Source: Arenicola marina (lineage: Eukaryota > Annelida > Polychaeta > Arenicolidae). From it: DNA of 64,000 nucleotides. The notes under the pieces were generated by a model that was given only the letters and a program-made list of their open reading frames with translations, had not been told where the DNA came from and did no database searches. Below are positions 36,351 to 47,275 of this stretch, one piece after another. The stretch spans positions 57,033,670-57,097,669 of the forward strand of contig OZ025248.1 of assembly GCA_964019135.1 (NCBI GenBank). Reading direction: 5' to 3'. Positions within the stretch are counted from its first letter, which is position 1. Each line of letters opens with the position of its first letter. The translations under genes were made by a program, and so were the position numbers.

Positions 36351-36598
36351 TTGTCAAGGATATGGTGCCGGGACCGGGATTTGGTCTGTGGTGTGGGACG
36401 GACGATCTCACAGGGACCGGGTTTGGGTCTGTGGTGTGGGACGATATCACAGGGACCGGGATGGGGTGTGGGGTGTGGGGCGGTCTCACAGGGACCGGGA
36501 TGGGGTGTGGGGCGGTCTCACACGGACCGGGATGGGGTGTGGGGTGTGGGGCTGTCTCACAGGGACCGGGATTGGGTCTGGTGTGGGGCGGTCTGAGA
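36351..36598. repeat. 32-39-bp G-rich repeat, about six copies
   Basis: CTCACAGGGACCGGGATGGG recurs with variable G-rich tails (cores near 36,448, 36,487, 36,519 and 36,558). The period varies because TGTGGGG words are gained or lost. Confidence 0.85.
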
Positions 36599-37420
36599 GC
36601 GAATTCTAGTATGTTTAACACGATGTGATTGCAAATATTTGGATTATGCATAAAAAGAGCAAACAATTATTGTGTCTGTACATCGGTATATGGAGCTGTG
36701 GCGCCTTTTTTTTCTCCTTGTAGCTATCAATCAAGAGAGCTGTTAAAGAATGACACACGTCAGGGGCACTTTTATCCATAACTTAATGGATTTCGCCTAA
36801 TGGTATGCTGGTCGATTTCGAAGATCATCACAAATTGTAAATATGGCTGCCCTCGAACAAACTGCCATTATTGACTGAGCAAAGGGCAGCGCATATCCCG
36901 GGCGGGTCTGATTAAATGGCCTTGGAAGTGGCGGCCTCCGCAGTTGTATTTGGCCTTTCCCGGGGTGTCCCTGGGTCCCTGGGTCCCCCGGGAGGGCGTG
37001 GCGGGGCATACATACCCCGCTGGCCCGACCCACCTCGCTATGAGGCCATCACGCCGGCTACCCTGTGTTGTCTCGTGCCTCATCGTTGTGGCAGCTCCCC
37101 CTACCAAGTGGCGATTGCGGGCGACCCTGCCAGACCCGACCTCGCCCACCCTGCCCGACCCGACCTCGCATACCCTGCCCGACCAACCTCGCCCACCCTG
37201 CCATATCCCACCTTGTGGACCCTGCCAGCCCCTGTCTGGTGGACCCGACCTACCCCCACCTCGCCCACCCTGCCAGACCTTACATCCTTACGACACCCCC
37301 CCCCCCCCCGTGTCCTGCTCTCAACGTGATCCTCCCCTTTCCCCACCCGCACTCTTTCCTACTTCCTGTCGCCAGGACCCGGATGACACAACAGTGTTGT
37401 TGCTGTTTGTGGGACTATAT
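36599..37420. other. unique sequence with short CGACCTCGCC repeats
   Basis: Unique to about 37,120. Then CCCGACCTCGCCCACCCTGC words repeat irregularly to about 37,290, followed by a C12 run. No gene recognised. Confidence 0.5.
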
Positions 37421-37424
37421 ATAT

Positions 37425-37548
37425 GCCGTTTGTGGGGCGATACAGCTGCCGTTTGTGGCGCGATACAGCTGCGGTTGTCGGCGATACAGCTGCGGTTTGT
37501 TGGACGATACAGCTGCGGTTGTCGGGCGATACAGCTGTGGTTTATGGA
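37425..37548. repeat. CGATACAGCTGCGG repeat, five copies
   Basis: CGATACAGCTGCGGTTGTCGG-type units recur at 25-30 bp spacing and contain the palindrome CAGCTG. Confidence 0.8.
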
Positions 37549-37892
37549 GGGATTCATCTCATTCTTGCAGGGCCAGAAGGTGATGAAGGTCAGAGCACCA
37601 TGCGGCGGTCTGGGAAACTATCCCGTTTCTGGGTGTGGGACGACCCTTGAGGGAGGTGTGAACGGACACGTTGATGGGGGGGTGGGGGGGGAGGTAGAGG
37701 CGGGCGGCCGGGCAGCCCTTGCCGGCCTCACGTTCCGACGTCCCGGGCGTTGTATTTCCGCACAACGGACCCCCATAGAGCCAATCGGTAAGGCGACACC
37801 TCTCGTGTCCTCTCGTGTCGGCGCCCGCTGACCGCGGTGTCACGGCGGTCAATGAAAGCACCCCGCGAAACGCCCTGTCCGCCGAGCCTCAC

Positions 37893-38268
37893 GGACCTAG
37901 GCGCTATCACCCTACTCACACGGACCTAGGCGGTATCACCCTACTCACACGGACCTAGGCGGTATCACCCTACTCACACGGACCTAGGCGGTATCACCCT
38001 ACTCACACGGACCTAGGCGGTATCACGCTACTCACACGGACCTAGGCGGTATCACCCTACTCACCCGGACCTAGGCGGTATCACCCTACTCACCCGGACC
38101 TAGGCGGTATCACCCTACTCACCCGGACCTAGGCGGTATCACCCTACTCACACGGACCTAGGCGGTATCACCCTACTCACCCGGACCTAGGCGGTATCAC
38201 CCTACTCACACGGACCTAGGCGGTATCACCCTACTCACCCGGACCTAGGCGGTATCACCCTACTCACC
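37893..38268. repeat. 29-bp minisatellite, 13 copies
   Basis: The unit is CACGGACCTAGGCGGTATC plus ACCCTACTCA, with one main variant (CACCCGG for CACACGG). It is nearly identical across copies and holds a CCTAGG palindrome. Confidence 0.96.
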
Positions 38269-39418
38269 TGGCTGGCCTCAATCGGTAGGTAACGGTCACC
38301 TTTTTGAGCCGCATCGCACGGAACAGTGGCCGAGTGGGCGCGATATTTGATAGTCTGTGGTGTGATTGGCTACAACTGGCTGGATCCCGTGGACACGCTG
38401 ACCCATATCGACCCCCCCCCCCACCCTCCCCTCGGACCGAGAGGGGGATAGGTCTGTTCCAAGGGTATTGGGTCTGTCTGCTACAAAGGTAAGGCGGCCA
38501 GAAAGACAATAACCCTTACCACCCCGCTCCCCTCACCCACACACATCATCGGAACAGCCCCCCTCCCCCTGCCCTCCCCCTGCCCTCCCTCTCCCAACAC
38601 CCAGTTGAATACTCATTACACAACGCTCAGCTCTCTCCGCAATGTACATGCTATATATTTTAACAAAGGGCGTGACATGTACACAACACATGATGAAAAC
38701 ATCGATACACATCTAGTTAACCTTATTACGCTATATACGATTGGTCGATCGACGTATCGCCATTGGAGGATTGAGGAGTTGTCGGGGGGTGTGGTGGGGG
38801 TCGCGCCACGTGGTCCGTCCCCCGGCCGTCGTCAAGGCTTCTCGCCCCTACTTACGTGTGACCCCCGGCACGTGGCGCATCACGCCCCACCCACACACAT
38901 TGTTTGGGTGCACCGCCATGCTCCATACTCCAACTCCTACTACACTTCCTTCAAGTAGATGTCGTGTTTTTTTGTTTCATAGAAGAAATACAAACACAAA
39001 TTATATGATATGACATATGCATGAAGCACTGATCCTTATGACCGAGCGAGGCCGACGTCGATGGGTGACAGTGTCCGGCCTGGCTGCTGGTCGGACATAT
39101 GATGGAATAATAAACAACCAGGCGCTTCTTCTCGCCGTCGTCCGCTATCTATCCGTGTGATAGCGGGGGACTGAGGGGACACTAATCCTCGCGTCCAGCC
39201 CCAGGCCCCGCAAACCCTATCCTCACGGACTTGGTGAGTGTCCACGACCATCCGCCCGGGCCGTTCCAATCGCAGATAGTGCATGATATATACGATGACA
39301 TCTGTAGTCAGTGGCGGCGTGTGGAGTCCCATTAAGGCGACTTATGATGGCAGGACGCAGAGTGGGTGGGAGGGAGGAAGGGTAGTTCCTAGAGAGGGGA
39401 GGGACGGGGCGGGGCGGG
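38269..39418. other. sequence downstream of the GPCR gene
   Basis: Unique sequence 3' of the minus-strand GPCR. It should include the 3' UTR, but I see no convincing minus-strand AATAAA signal close to the stop codon. Confidence 0.4.
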
Positions 39419-41224
39419 TCAGGGGTGGAGGGGGACTAGCACGTCGTCCTGGGGCTCTGTGCTGTTCTCTTCCAGAGGGACCTCCTCCGTCTTATAGATC
39501 CCGACCTCCACTTCCCGAGTCCCCGAGGACCCATCCCCATCCTCCTCCTCCTCCTCTTCCTCCTCTTCCTCCTCATCCTCCTCCTCCTCCTCCTCTCCCG
39601 CCCTCAGATCCAGCGCCTCGGCTCGTTCCTCCGCTGTGCTGTCGCCGCCGCCCGTCAGCGGCTGCCGCAGCTCCCCATCCGCCGTCATGTCTATTATGGC
39701 CGCCGCACTGACTGTGGCCTCCGTCATACCTCCCCTGGCGCCCCCTGGTGAGACGCCGGCGGCACCAGCCACTCCAGAGGCGGCGCTGGTGCCGGCAGAG
39801 GGCGCCACCTGCGCCACGGGGTTGTAGGCGACGCAGTTGTTGGCGGGGCCGTCGCACTGGGCGGCGTTGGGCACGACGCCGTTCTTGTTCTCCTGCGAGA
39901 TAGACTTGATGCTGCTGCCTTTTCCCTTGGATGAGCCCGGCGTCGTCTTCTGCACCTCCTCCAGCGAGAGACCCTCCGTGGTCGTGAAGCGCGTCGAGTT
40001 GCGCCGGCCGCGCGTCGCCAGCGGCCCACAGCAGAAGTGCTGCTGCATGATGTCGCGAAAGCGTTTGTGAAAGATGCAGTAGATGAGGAAGTTGACGGAG
40101 GAGTTGAGCACCTCCAGCGTATTGCTGATGTGGATCATGTAGTACTGGTAGTCCCTGCAGCTCTGGTAGACGTAGCTCCAGACGAGCTGCACGATGCGGG
40201 CCGGCGCCTGGCACAGCATGAAGATGAGCACCACCATGATCATGACGAGCGTGATGTTGTTCTCGCTCTCCTGGCGCCGCGTCGACATGGAGGACATCAT
40301 GCGCTGGCGCCTCTGGCGGGTGGCGCGGTAGGCGATGATGACGCGCGTGTTGACGAAGGCCAGGATGAGGAGCGGCAGGATGAAGGAGAACAGGTAGTAC
40401 AGCGCGTCCACGTAGACCGTCTGGTACACCGTGTTGGCCCCGAAGGCCGTGCGGTTCCACACGCTGGCGAAGTCCTCGGTGCTATGGATCTCCAGCTCGA
40501 AGAAGCGCGGCAGGTTGTAGATGACGGAGAAGAGCGTGACGACGCCCACCTCCTTGTAGACGTTGTTGATGTTACAGAGGTGCGGGGCGCGGTAGGGCAG
40601 ACAGACGGCCATGAAGCGGTTGAGGGCGATGACGACGGTGAGCCAGATGGTCTGGGTCTGGGCCATGTAGAGGACCGGGAAGGAGTAGACCCGCAGGTAC
40701 ATCCAGGTGACATGCTTGCGCTGCTCGATGGCCAGGTAGCGGAACACGTCGCGCACCGAGTAGTGGACGAGCCAGAGGCCCAGGAAGATGTTGTCGGCCA
40801 CGGCCAGCGACTGCAGCAGGAAGGAGGCCACCGGCGTGCTCTTGTCCTTATTCAGCACCAGGAAGGACACCGTGTTGCCCGCGAACCCCACCAGGCTCAG
40901 CAGACCCATGGCCACGAAGTACAGCAGGAAGCGGAAGAGGCGACACTCGTGGTCGTCCTCCTTAGGGTCTGCCTCCCCGGCCCGCTTAGTGTCGTTGAGG
41001 CCCCGGCCAGAGTCGTTGAGGCCCCGGCCAGAGTCGTTGAGACCCCGGCCAGAGTCGTTGTAGCCCCCCCACCCGCCGGATGAGATATTTAGTCCTCCTC
41101 GGCCGCCGCCGCCATCCGGACCCCCCGTGCCGGACCCTCCTTGGCCGGACTCACTGGCCCCCGTGATAGATAAGGACAACAGGGCCAGGAACAACAACAC
41201 TGCAACCCTGGATACCACTCCCAT
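39419..41224 (-). CDS. FMRFamide-receptor-like class A GPCR, single-exon coding region
   Basis: A 601-residue plasma-membrane neuropeptide receptor of the rhodopsin family, presumably G-protein coupled and opened by an RFamide-type peptide. Seen: a hydrophobic signal peptide (1 to about 23), a Gly/Asn-rich ectodomain with N-X-S/T sites at N46, N56, N63, N70 and N77, and seven hydrophobic segments. Landmarks are TM1 GN at 116-117, TM2 LAVAD ending D144, TM3 end NRF 202-204 (in place of DRY), TM6 CQAP 338-341 (in place of CWxP) and TM7 NFLIY 378-382 (in place of NPxxY). YNLPRFFE at 236-243 after TM4 is typical of FMRFamide receptors. CC at 398-399 is a likely palmitoylation site. The tail (386-601) is long and has a Glu/Asp run at 544-562. 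The start has A at -3 and G at +4, with an in-frame stop upstream at 41258-41260. The precise ligand is not decidable. The receptor lacks the usual TM3/ECL2 cysteines. Confidence 0.9.
   Translation of the reverse strand: MGVVSRVAVLLFLALLSLSITGASESGQGGSGTGGPDGGGGRGGLNISSGGWGGYNDSGRGLNDSGRGLNDSGRGLNDTKRAGEADPKEDDHECRLFRFLLYFVAMGLLSLVGFAGNTVSFLVLNKDKSTPVASFLLQSLAVADNIFLGLWLVHYSVRDVFRYLAIEQRKHVTWMYLRVYSFPVLYMAQTQTIWLTVVIALNRFMAVCLPYRAPHLCNINNVYKEVGVVTLFSVIYNLPRFFELEIHSTEDFASVWNRTAFGANTVYQTVYVDALYYLFSFILPLLILAFVNTRVIIAYRATRQRRQRMMSSMSTRRQESENNITLVMIMVVLIFMLCQAPARIVQLVWSYVYQSCRDYQYYMIHISNTLEVLNSSVNFLIYCIFHKRFRDIMQQHFCCGPLATRGRRNSTRFTTTEGLSLEEVQKTTPGSSKGKGSSIKSISQENKNGVVPNAAQCDGPANNCVAYNPVAQVAPSAGTSAASGVAGAAGVSPGGARGGMTEATVSAAAIIDMTADGELRQPLTGGGDSTAEERAEALDLRAGEEEEEEDEEEEEEEEEEEDGDGSSGTREVEVGIYKTEEVPLEENSTEPQDDVLVPLHP
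40988..41060 (-). repeat. 21-bp tandem repeat inside the GPCR coding sequence
   Basis: Three nearly identical 21-bp units plus a partial encode GLNDSGR at residues 61-67 and onward, flanked by YNDSGR before and GLNDTK after. Each unit adds one N-glycosylation sequon. On the plus strand the units read GTTGAGGCCCCGGCCAGAGTC with one variant base. This looks like a small in-frame minisatellite in the extracellular domain. Confidence 0.93.
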
Positions 41225-43540
41225 CGTGTGTTGGCTTCTAGCCGCAAACTTCCTCAGCTACTGTCTCTCTTCTGCCAATTTAGTTATCACGACATCAGCG
41301 CACCGTGGAGAGATATACTCGATTGGGGAAAACAACACTTTTCGGTAGATCCGAAGATGATCGACACACGGTCGTCTGTTATAGATCGCCGCTACCTCCG
41401 CCCATAACAGCCATCGAATCTCCCGTCTGGAGAAGTTACCTAACCTGTAGGGTGGAAGGTACCTAGCGGGTTCTGTAGCAGTTACCTGTAATCGTTGGCT
41501 GTCGTGTTTAGAGTACTGAACGGCGTTATCCTTTGAAGTCTGAGACAAATGTGGAGATGAATATTACTGCGCGCGGCTGTCTGTCGTGCCTCCGTGGGCT
41601 GCAGTGGTCTGTGCTGGTGACTGCCCGGTGCCTGCCGCCTGCCTGCCAGCCTCCCTGCCTGCCGACTGTCTGCCTCCCTGCCGATTGCCTGCCCACTACT
41701 CTCTGCCGCCGCCGCTTCGCTCTAGCGATGGATAAGCCAGCGCCGCCCGCCCCGTCGCCACTTTATAGAGTGTGGCTCTTGCCACTGGATGGATGGCAGT
41801 TGGAGCGTTGTTTAGGGCGATGCTGCCGGTCTTGCGAGCGGGAGGCGGGCCGGTGGGAGGCAGGCGGCGGGCGGGCGGACGGAGGAGGTAGCTGCCGGTG
41901 GTGCTGGTGCTGGTGCTCACGGGGCCGAGCTGGAGGGCTGTGTGGTGGGGAGGGGTTGTAGCCGTGTCCCCATGTGGCCCCAACGGCCGATGGACACGTC
42001 CACTGTGTGTCTGGGGGAGGAGGGGAGGGGGGGGGGTCACGTTTATTTCCAAGTCCTCGTTTTCGCAACCTGCGAGAGGGGTGGGGAATACTAACGGACC
42101 AAATGGCATCTCATGGGGCGTCTGATGGAAGTTCTGCTGCCCCTTAAGGTGAAAGATCTATTGTGTCATCGTGTCATACGACTGGTGCCGGGACCAGGGT
42201 ACAGACCAGCGGGCTGATCTGTAGCTATGGAAGCTGTTAGTGGCCAGGCCAAGACATGGATTGACTATCATCTCGCTCGCCTGTTGTCTCCGGGTCAGGA
42301 AGTGAAGCTCTCAATGTCCGATGGCTTCCCTGAAGGGAAAAAGAGAAAGTATATTATATATATGTATATATAGGTAATTCGCATTCGTTTTAATGGCATG
42401 AACTACTCACCTGCAGATTCCTCACATGACAAGAACCAGAGCAACGAGGATGCGGGTGTCCCGATATGCCTGGCCTCTCCTTCAGAGACTGGCTGGGATG
42501 AGGGTTGGGTGGGGGCTTTGTTTAAGGCCCCCCCTCCCCCCCAGCCATGCTGGCCGACGGCGCTAGTTTGCCCGCCGGCAGGCCGAGGACCCATCTGGGC
42601 CATAGGAAATCAATCGTTCTCTCAGTAAACTTTGGCCGCCCTCTCCCGTCCCATTTCCTCCCGCACCCTCACTCTCACCCTCCGCCCTTTCCTCCTGCCG
42701 TTTGTTTTTTAACCACTATTTGCTGTACCAATCCGATCCCGTCTGCATGGCTACACGGGGTGGGGGTGGCGGATGGACAGCCCGAGGAGGGCGACGTGGG
42801 CGGCTGGGGGTGGGGGGGAGGGGTGGCGAGGGTGGTGTGAGTACAAGGCCCCCGGACCCTGGCCCGCCTTCCCCGTTGCCATACTGTCGCACAACGGCGC
42901 CGCCGCGTCGTCTTACCGGACTTGTTTCCGGGATCCGGCTAGGACAACGGCATTCGTGGAAGCGGCGATCGTCAATTAAAACGAACCCGGTCCGGTGATT
43001 ACTCTTGGCGTCTTCGCATCTTGAGGGCTCGCGGACCGCCCCATCCTCCTCAGGCGCCCCCCCCCCCCCTTCAAGCTCTAACGGAGATACGAAAAAACTA
43101 TCGCCGTCTAATGTGTCTTGCTACTGCCTCCCCCTGAGGTAACATTCTCTCTGACTTGCTGGTATCTCGCCCGAGGTGTTGCAGTAACCATGTCTACTAG
43201 ACGATTTCTGCTATTGTCGGGGGACCTGATGATTCCGCCTGCGCCTCCATATCCCCCCTACCAACCCCTTCGCACACCCCTCCCTGTGTTTAATCAGTAT
43301 GACCTGTCAGAGTGACATTTATGCTGTGAATATTCTAAGTCGTGGATATCTTGCGCATCTCGCCGGTTGCTCGTCATAGTGTCCACGGCCCTTTGTCGCC
43401 GTGTTGGTGTCGGGTCATTAGTGTCTGCCGCCGACCGGAAGTGACGTTATCATATTCCAACTGAACCTTTTGTCGACGAAGAAGAACCTCAGGAATTCAA
43501 TGTCATCCTGGAAGCAATCGTCGTCTGTGTGGTGAAGTGA
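41225..43540. other. region upstream of the GPCR gene and following spacer
   Basis: The minus-strand promoter and 5' UTR of the receptor should lie at the left end, but no core promoter can be assigned with confidence. 41,620-41,710 is rich in CTGCCTGC words. There is a short TA-rich run at about 42,350-42,373 and a C11 run near 43,058. No further gene recognised. Confidence 0.45.
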
Positions 43541-44540
43541 TATGGCTCAGGCGCACGCGTGTGGCTAAGTAGTATGTCTCAGGCGCACGCGTGTGGCTAA
43601 GTAGTATGTCTCAGGCGCACGCGTGTGGCTAGGTGATATGGCTCAGGCGCACGCGTGTGGCTAAGTAGTATGTCTTAGGCACACGCGTGTGGCTAGGTGA
43701 TATGGCTCAGGCGCACGCGTGTAGCTAAGTAATATGGCTTAGGCGCACGCGTGTGGCCAGGTGATATGGCTCAGGCGCACGCGTGTGGCTAGGTGATATG
43801 ACTCAGGCGCACGCGTGTGGCTAGGCGCTATGGCTCAGGCGCACGCGTGTGGCTAAGTAGTATGTCTCAGGCGCACGCGTGTGGCTAGGTGATATGGCTC
43901 AGGCGCACGCGTGTGGCTAAGTAGTATGTCTCAGGCGCACGCGTGTGGCTAGGTGATATGGCTCAGGCGCACGCGTGTAGCTGATATGGCTCAGGCGCAC
44001 GCGTGTGGCTAGGTGATATGGCTCAGGCGCACGCGTGTGGCTAGGTGATATGGCTCACGCGCACGCGTGTGGCTAAGTAGTATGTCTCAGGCGCACGCGT
44101 GTGGCGATGTGATATGGCTCAGGCGCCCCCGTGTGGCTAAGTAGTATGTCTCAGTCGCACGCGTGTGGCTATGTGATATGGCTCAGGCGCACGCGTATGG
44201 CTATGTGATATGGCTCAGGCGCACGCGTATGGCTATGTGATATGGCTCAGGCGCACGCGTGTGGCTAGGTTATATGGCTCAGGCGCACGCGTATGGCTAG
44301 GTGATATGGCTCAGGCGCACGCGTATGGCTATGTGATATGGCTCAGGCGCACGCGTATGGCTATGTGATATGGCTCAGGCGCACGCGCATGGCTAGGCGA
44401 TATGGCTCAGGCGCCCGCGTGTGGCTAAGTAATATGGCTCAGGCGCACGCGCATGGCTAGGCGATATGGCTCAGGCGCCCGCGTGTGGCTAAGTAATATG
44501 GCTCAGGCGCACGCGTGTGGCTAGGTGATATGGCTGAGTG
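43541..44540. repeat. 32-bp minisatellite, about 31 copies
   Basis: The unit is TATGGCTCAGGCGCACGCG plus TGTGGCTAGGTGA. Common variants are TAAGTAGTATGTCTCAG, GCGTATGGC and GCGCATGGC. A few units are shortened (near 43,975 and 44,525). Most units carry the 8-bp palindrome CACGCGTG. Confidence 0.95.
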
Positions 44541-46946
44541 ATATGGCTGATGTGCAGACGTTTGGCTAAGAGTCACGATGTACTGGAGACGCTGACGGGG
44601 ATCAGTTATTGGCGATTTCGCTTTCCGGTAAAGATCTTGAAGCTCTTGTGTTTGCAGTGGCCATATGATACATGAGAAACAGATACGCGTCGTGTGAAGA
44701 AACTTGACCTTTGCCTCTGCCGCTAATGTCGGCTGGCTGCACCACGTGGGTTTGAGACGAGGTGAATGCCACGCCTGTCTCGCCGGGGAGCCTGTAACGG
44801 TGGCCTGAGGTCCGCCAAATACAGAGGCTGTCAATTACAAACTCCAAGGCGAGGACTGAAGTCTCTCATTGCACCACCCTATTTGTCCCTCCCCATTTGT
44901 CCCACCCCATCCACCTACTTAACCCCCCCCCCCACCCCTTGGTCACCTCTCTCGCCGCACCGTCCAGACAGTATGGCGGGCGTGGTGGCTGTAAGCAAGT
45001 GGCCATCATATGCCAGAGATGTACGGACCCACTGCCGTCCAGCTGTGTGCTTATTGTAAGTTATGGTGATGGCATCATGGGTCGCCGGTGTGCCTTGCTG
45101 GTGTTCGTGCCACGATTTTGTCTTGCTCATTTTATTGGTTTATGGAAGGTAAACAAATAAAAATTTGTTTTAATGGGAGTTTACGTTTTTTATTCCACGA
45201 TATCGCTATAAACGCGTTCATCAAAGTAGCAAAAGTGAGATCTGGCGGGTTTATTGCTGGGAGCATTGCATCTGAGCGTTATTTGACAATTCCCCAATGA
45301 TGTCACAAGACGACCGGTGAGCTTTGATGCAGTTCGTAGGCATCTGTTGTCGAGGGCGTGTATTGTCCTCATGGTTGAGTGCGTTTTGTTGAGTTCAATG
45401 AGCAGAGAGAATCTGAGTCCTAAAATAAAAGCACATGCGTTTGTATTCCCCTTTGACGTCACTTTCCTCGCTCGCAGAAGTTAAATTAATAAGTGGAAAA
45501 CAAGTGGAAAAAGTATGCCCTTCTTCTATTTTGAGCGTTACAGTTCAATAATATAAGCGTGGAAACACAGAGCTGAAGTTGTTTTGCGTGGCACTAACAC
45601 TTAAACGGCATGTGTGTGCGTGTGTATGGTCGGTACAGACACTTACGTAACATGCAAGGACGCCCGCCCCATCAGTTGTTTCCTGCCGCAATACCACAGT
45701 CATCATAATACCGCGCTTTATTCACGACCCGGCACCCATCTGTCGGCATTGTGATCGGTAGTCATATAAATGACTTCCTAATGATGAGGAGACCAATTAA
45801 AGCGAGATCTGCGTGGGGGTGGGGGGGGGGGGAGGGGGCAGCGTGTCCCCCAGATGACCGCCTTGTGATGAGGGTCGCCGCCATCCACCCGCACCACCCC
45901 CACGGCCGTCGGGAAATCCCTTCGTCAATCCTATCGACGGCGTTAAGTGAGGATTTCCCGTTTCCGTGGGGTGGGCGGGTTGGGTTATGGTCAGCCGGCG
46001 GGATGCGCACTGTCCAGATACATGGCACCAGCGCTCAATCACTCGCCTGTGTGTTGTTAGAGCGTATTGATATCTGAACGCAAAGCATTATCAAACAGAT
46101 GCCCGTCGGGATCGGCGTAGAAGTTACGGCTATAGATAATATGAGCATTGTTAGACTATCACCTACAACAAGTAGCTCAAGTTGGCGAGCCGTGGAATGG
46201 CCTTTGGTGCTGTTCTTGGGAATCCCCGAGCGTTGACTGCCTTCAGTCATATTGGTGCTTTGCAGTGACGTACGCCGCGGCGGTTATTCAACTCTGTGTT
46301 GGAGGTAGGATGGGGAACGGATTCAACCCGTTTATAAATAACGACTGGCGCGCATCCAGCAGGCTCCATCGGGTGTGGAGATGCCGCGTGTCGGTGACAC
46401 CTTGCCTGCTGGGTGGGCCTCCCCTGGCGACAGCCATGGATATTGGTTTGGGCGGAAGCTGAGATACAGTGCTTCCGCTATGCGGAAACTGGCGTGACAT
46501 GAGATGTTGTGGCTGTAACTGGCGCTATCGGGCTACTCTGGTTTGGCTCTGGCAGAACAGCATGGTACGCCCCCCCCCCCCCGAAGATGCAGGGGGGGGG
46601 GGCAGAGCCACATCGCTGACAAGGAAGGCTGACAACTGATTTCCTGTGCATCTGTTTTTAATAATTGACACTGTCGGGCTCATTACCTCCTGCTGTTTGT
46701 CCATTGTCCGCCATCATGTTGTCCACTTCGATAACTAAAAAGAAGGTCTGGCACAATGGCGTCAAAAGAAGCTCTATGATCGCGGCCATTATTTCATCTG
46801 CGAGTAAAGGCTGCGGTCGCTTTATCCCGCCCGTCGAGAAACCGGTGTCGGGTGGGGGGGGGGGGGGGTATTTATCGTGCCGAGCCGTTGTCTGAGCGGC
46901 TGTTTGCGGTGTGACACGGCTCCCGTGTCCTTGACTGGCGCGCAGC
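44541..46946. other. unique sequence, no gene recognised
   Basis: Unique DNA with an AT-richer middle (about 45,130-45,600). Runs of C or G occur near 44,927, 45,823 and 46,854. A C13/G11 inverted homopolymer pair sits at 46,570-46,602. Translations give no recognisable domain. Confidence 0.5.
46570..46602. other. C13/G11 inverted homopolymer pair
   Basis: C-run 46570-46582, loop GAAGATGCA (46583-46591), G-run 46592-46602. This forms an 11-bp all-GC stem with a 9-base loop on paper. Confidence 0.75.
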
Positions 46947-47275
46947 CTGGATGGCTGGATGGCGGGGTGGCTGGATGAATGGATGCATGGATGGGCGGAT
47001 GGCTATGGATGGAGGGATGGATGGATATCGGGATAGCTGGATGGGTGGATGGCGGGATGGCTGGATGGATGGGCGGATGGATAGGTGGGTGGATGGCTGG
47101 ATGAGTGGATAGATGGATGGATGGTTGGATGGATGGGTAGATGGGTGGGTGGATGGACGGATGGGTGGATGAGTGGATAGATGGATGGATGGATGGATGG
47201 ATGGGTAGATGGGTGAGTGGCTGGCTGGCTGGCTGGCTGGCAGGCTGGCTGGCTGGCTCAATGGCTGGCTGGCAT
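46947..47275. repeat. 4-bp simple repeats (GGAT)n then (TGGC)n
   Basis: An interrupted GGAT/GGGT/GGCT tract runs to about 47,215, then a purer GGCT/TGGC tract to about 47,270. The His-Pro-Ser-Ile minus-strand frames over it are microsatellite translations. Confidence 0.95.

Noticed and set aside
40037-41083. 348-codon plus frame opposite the GPCR
   Set aside because: It is a shadow of the GC-rich receptor coding sequence, with His/Asp/Glu/Val-rich content and no domain.
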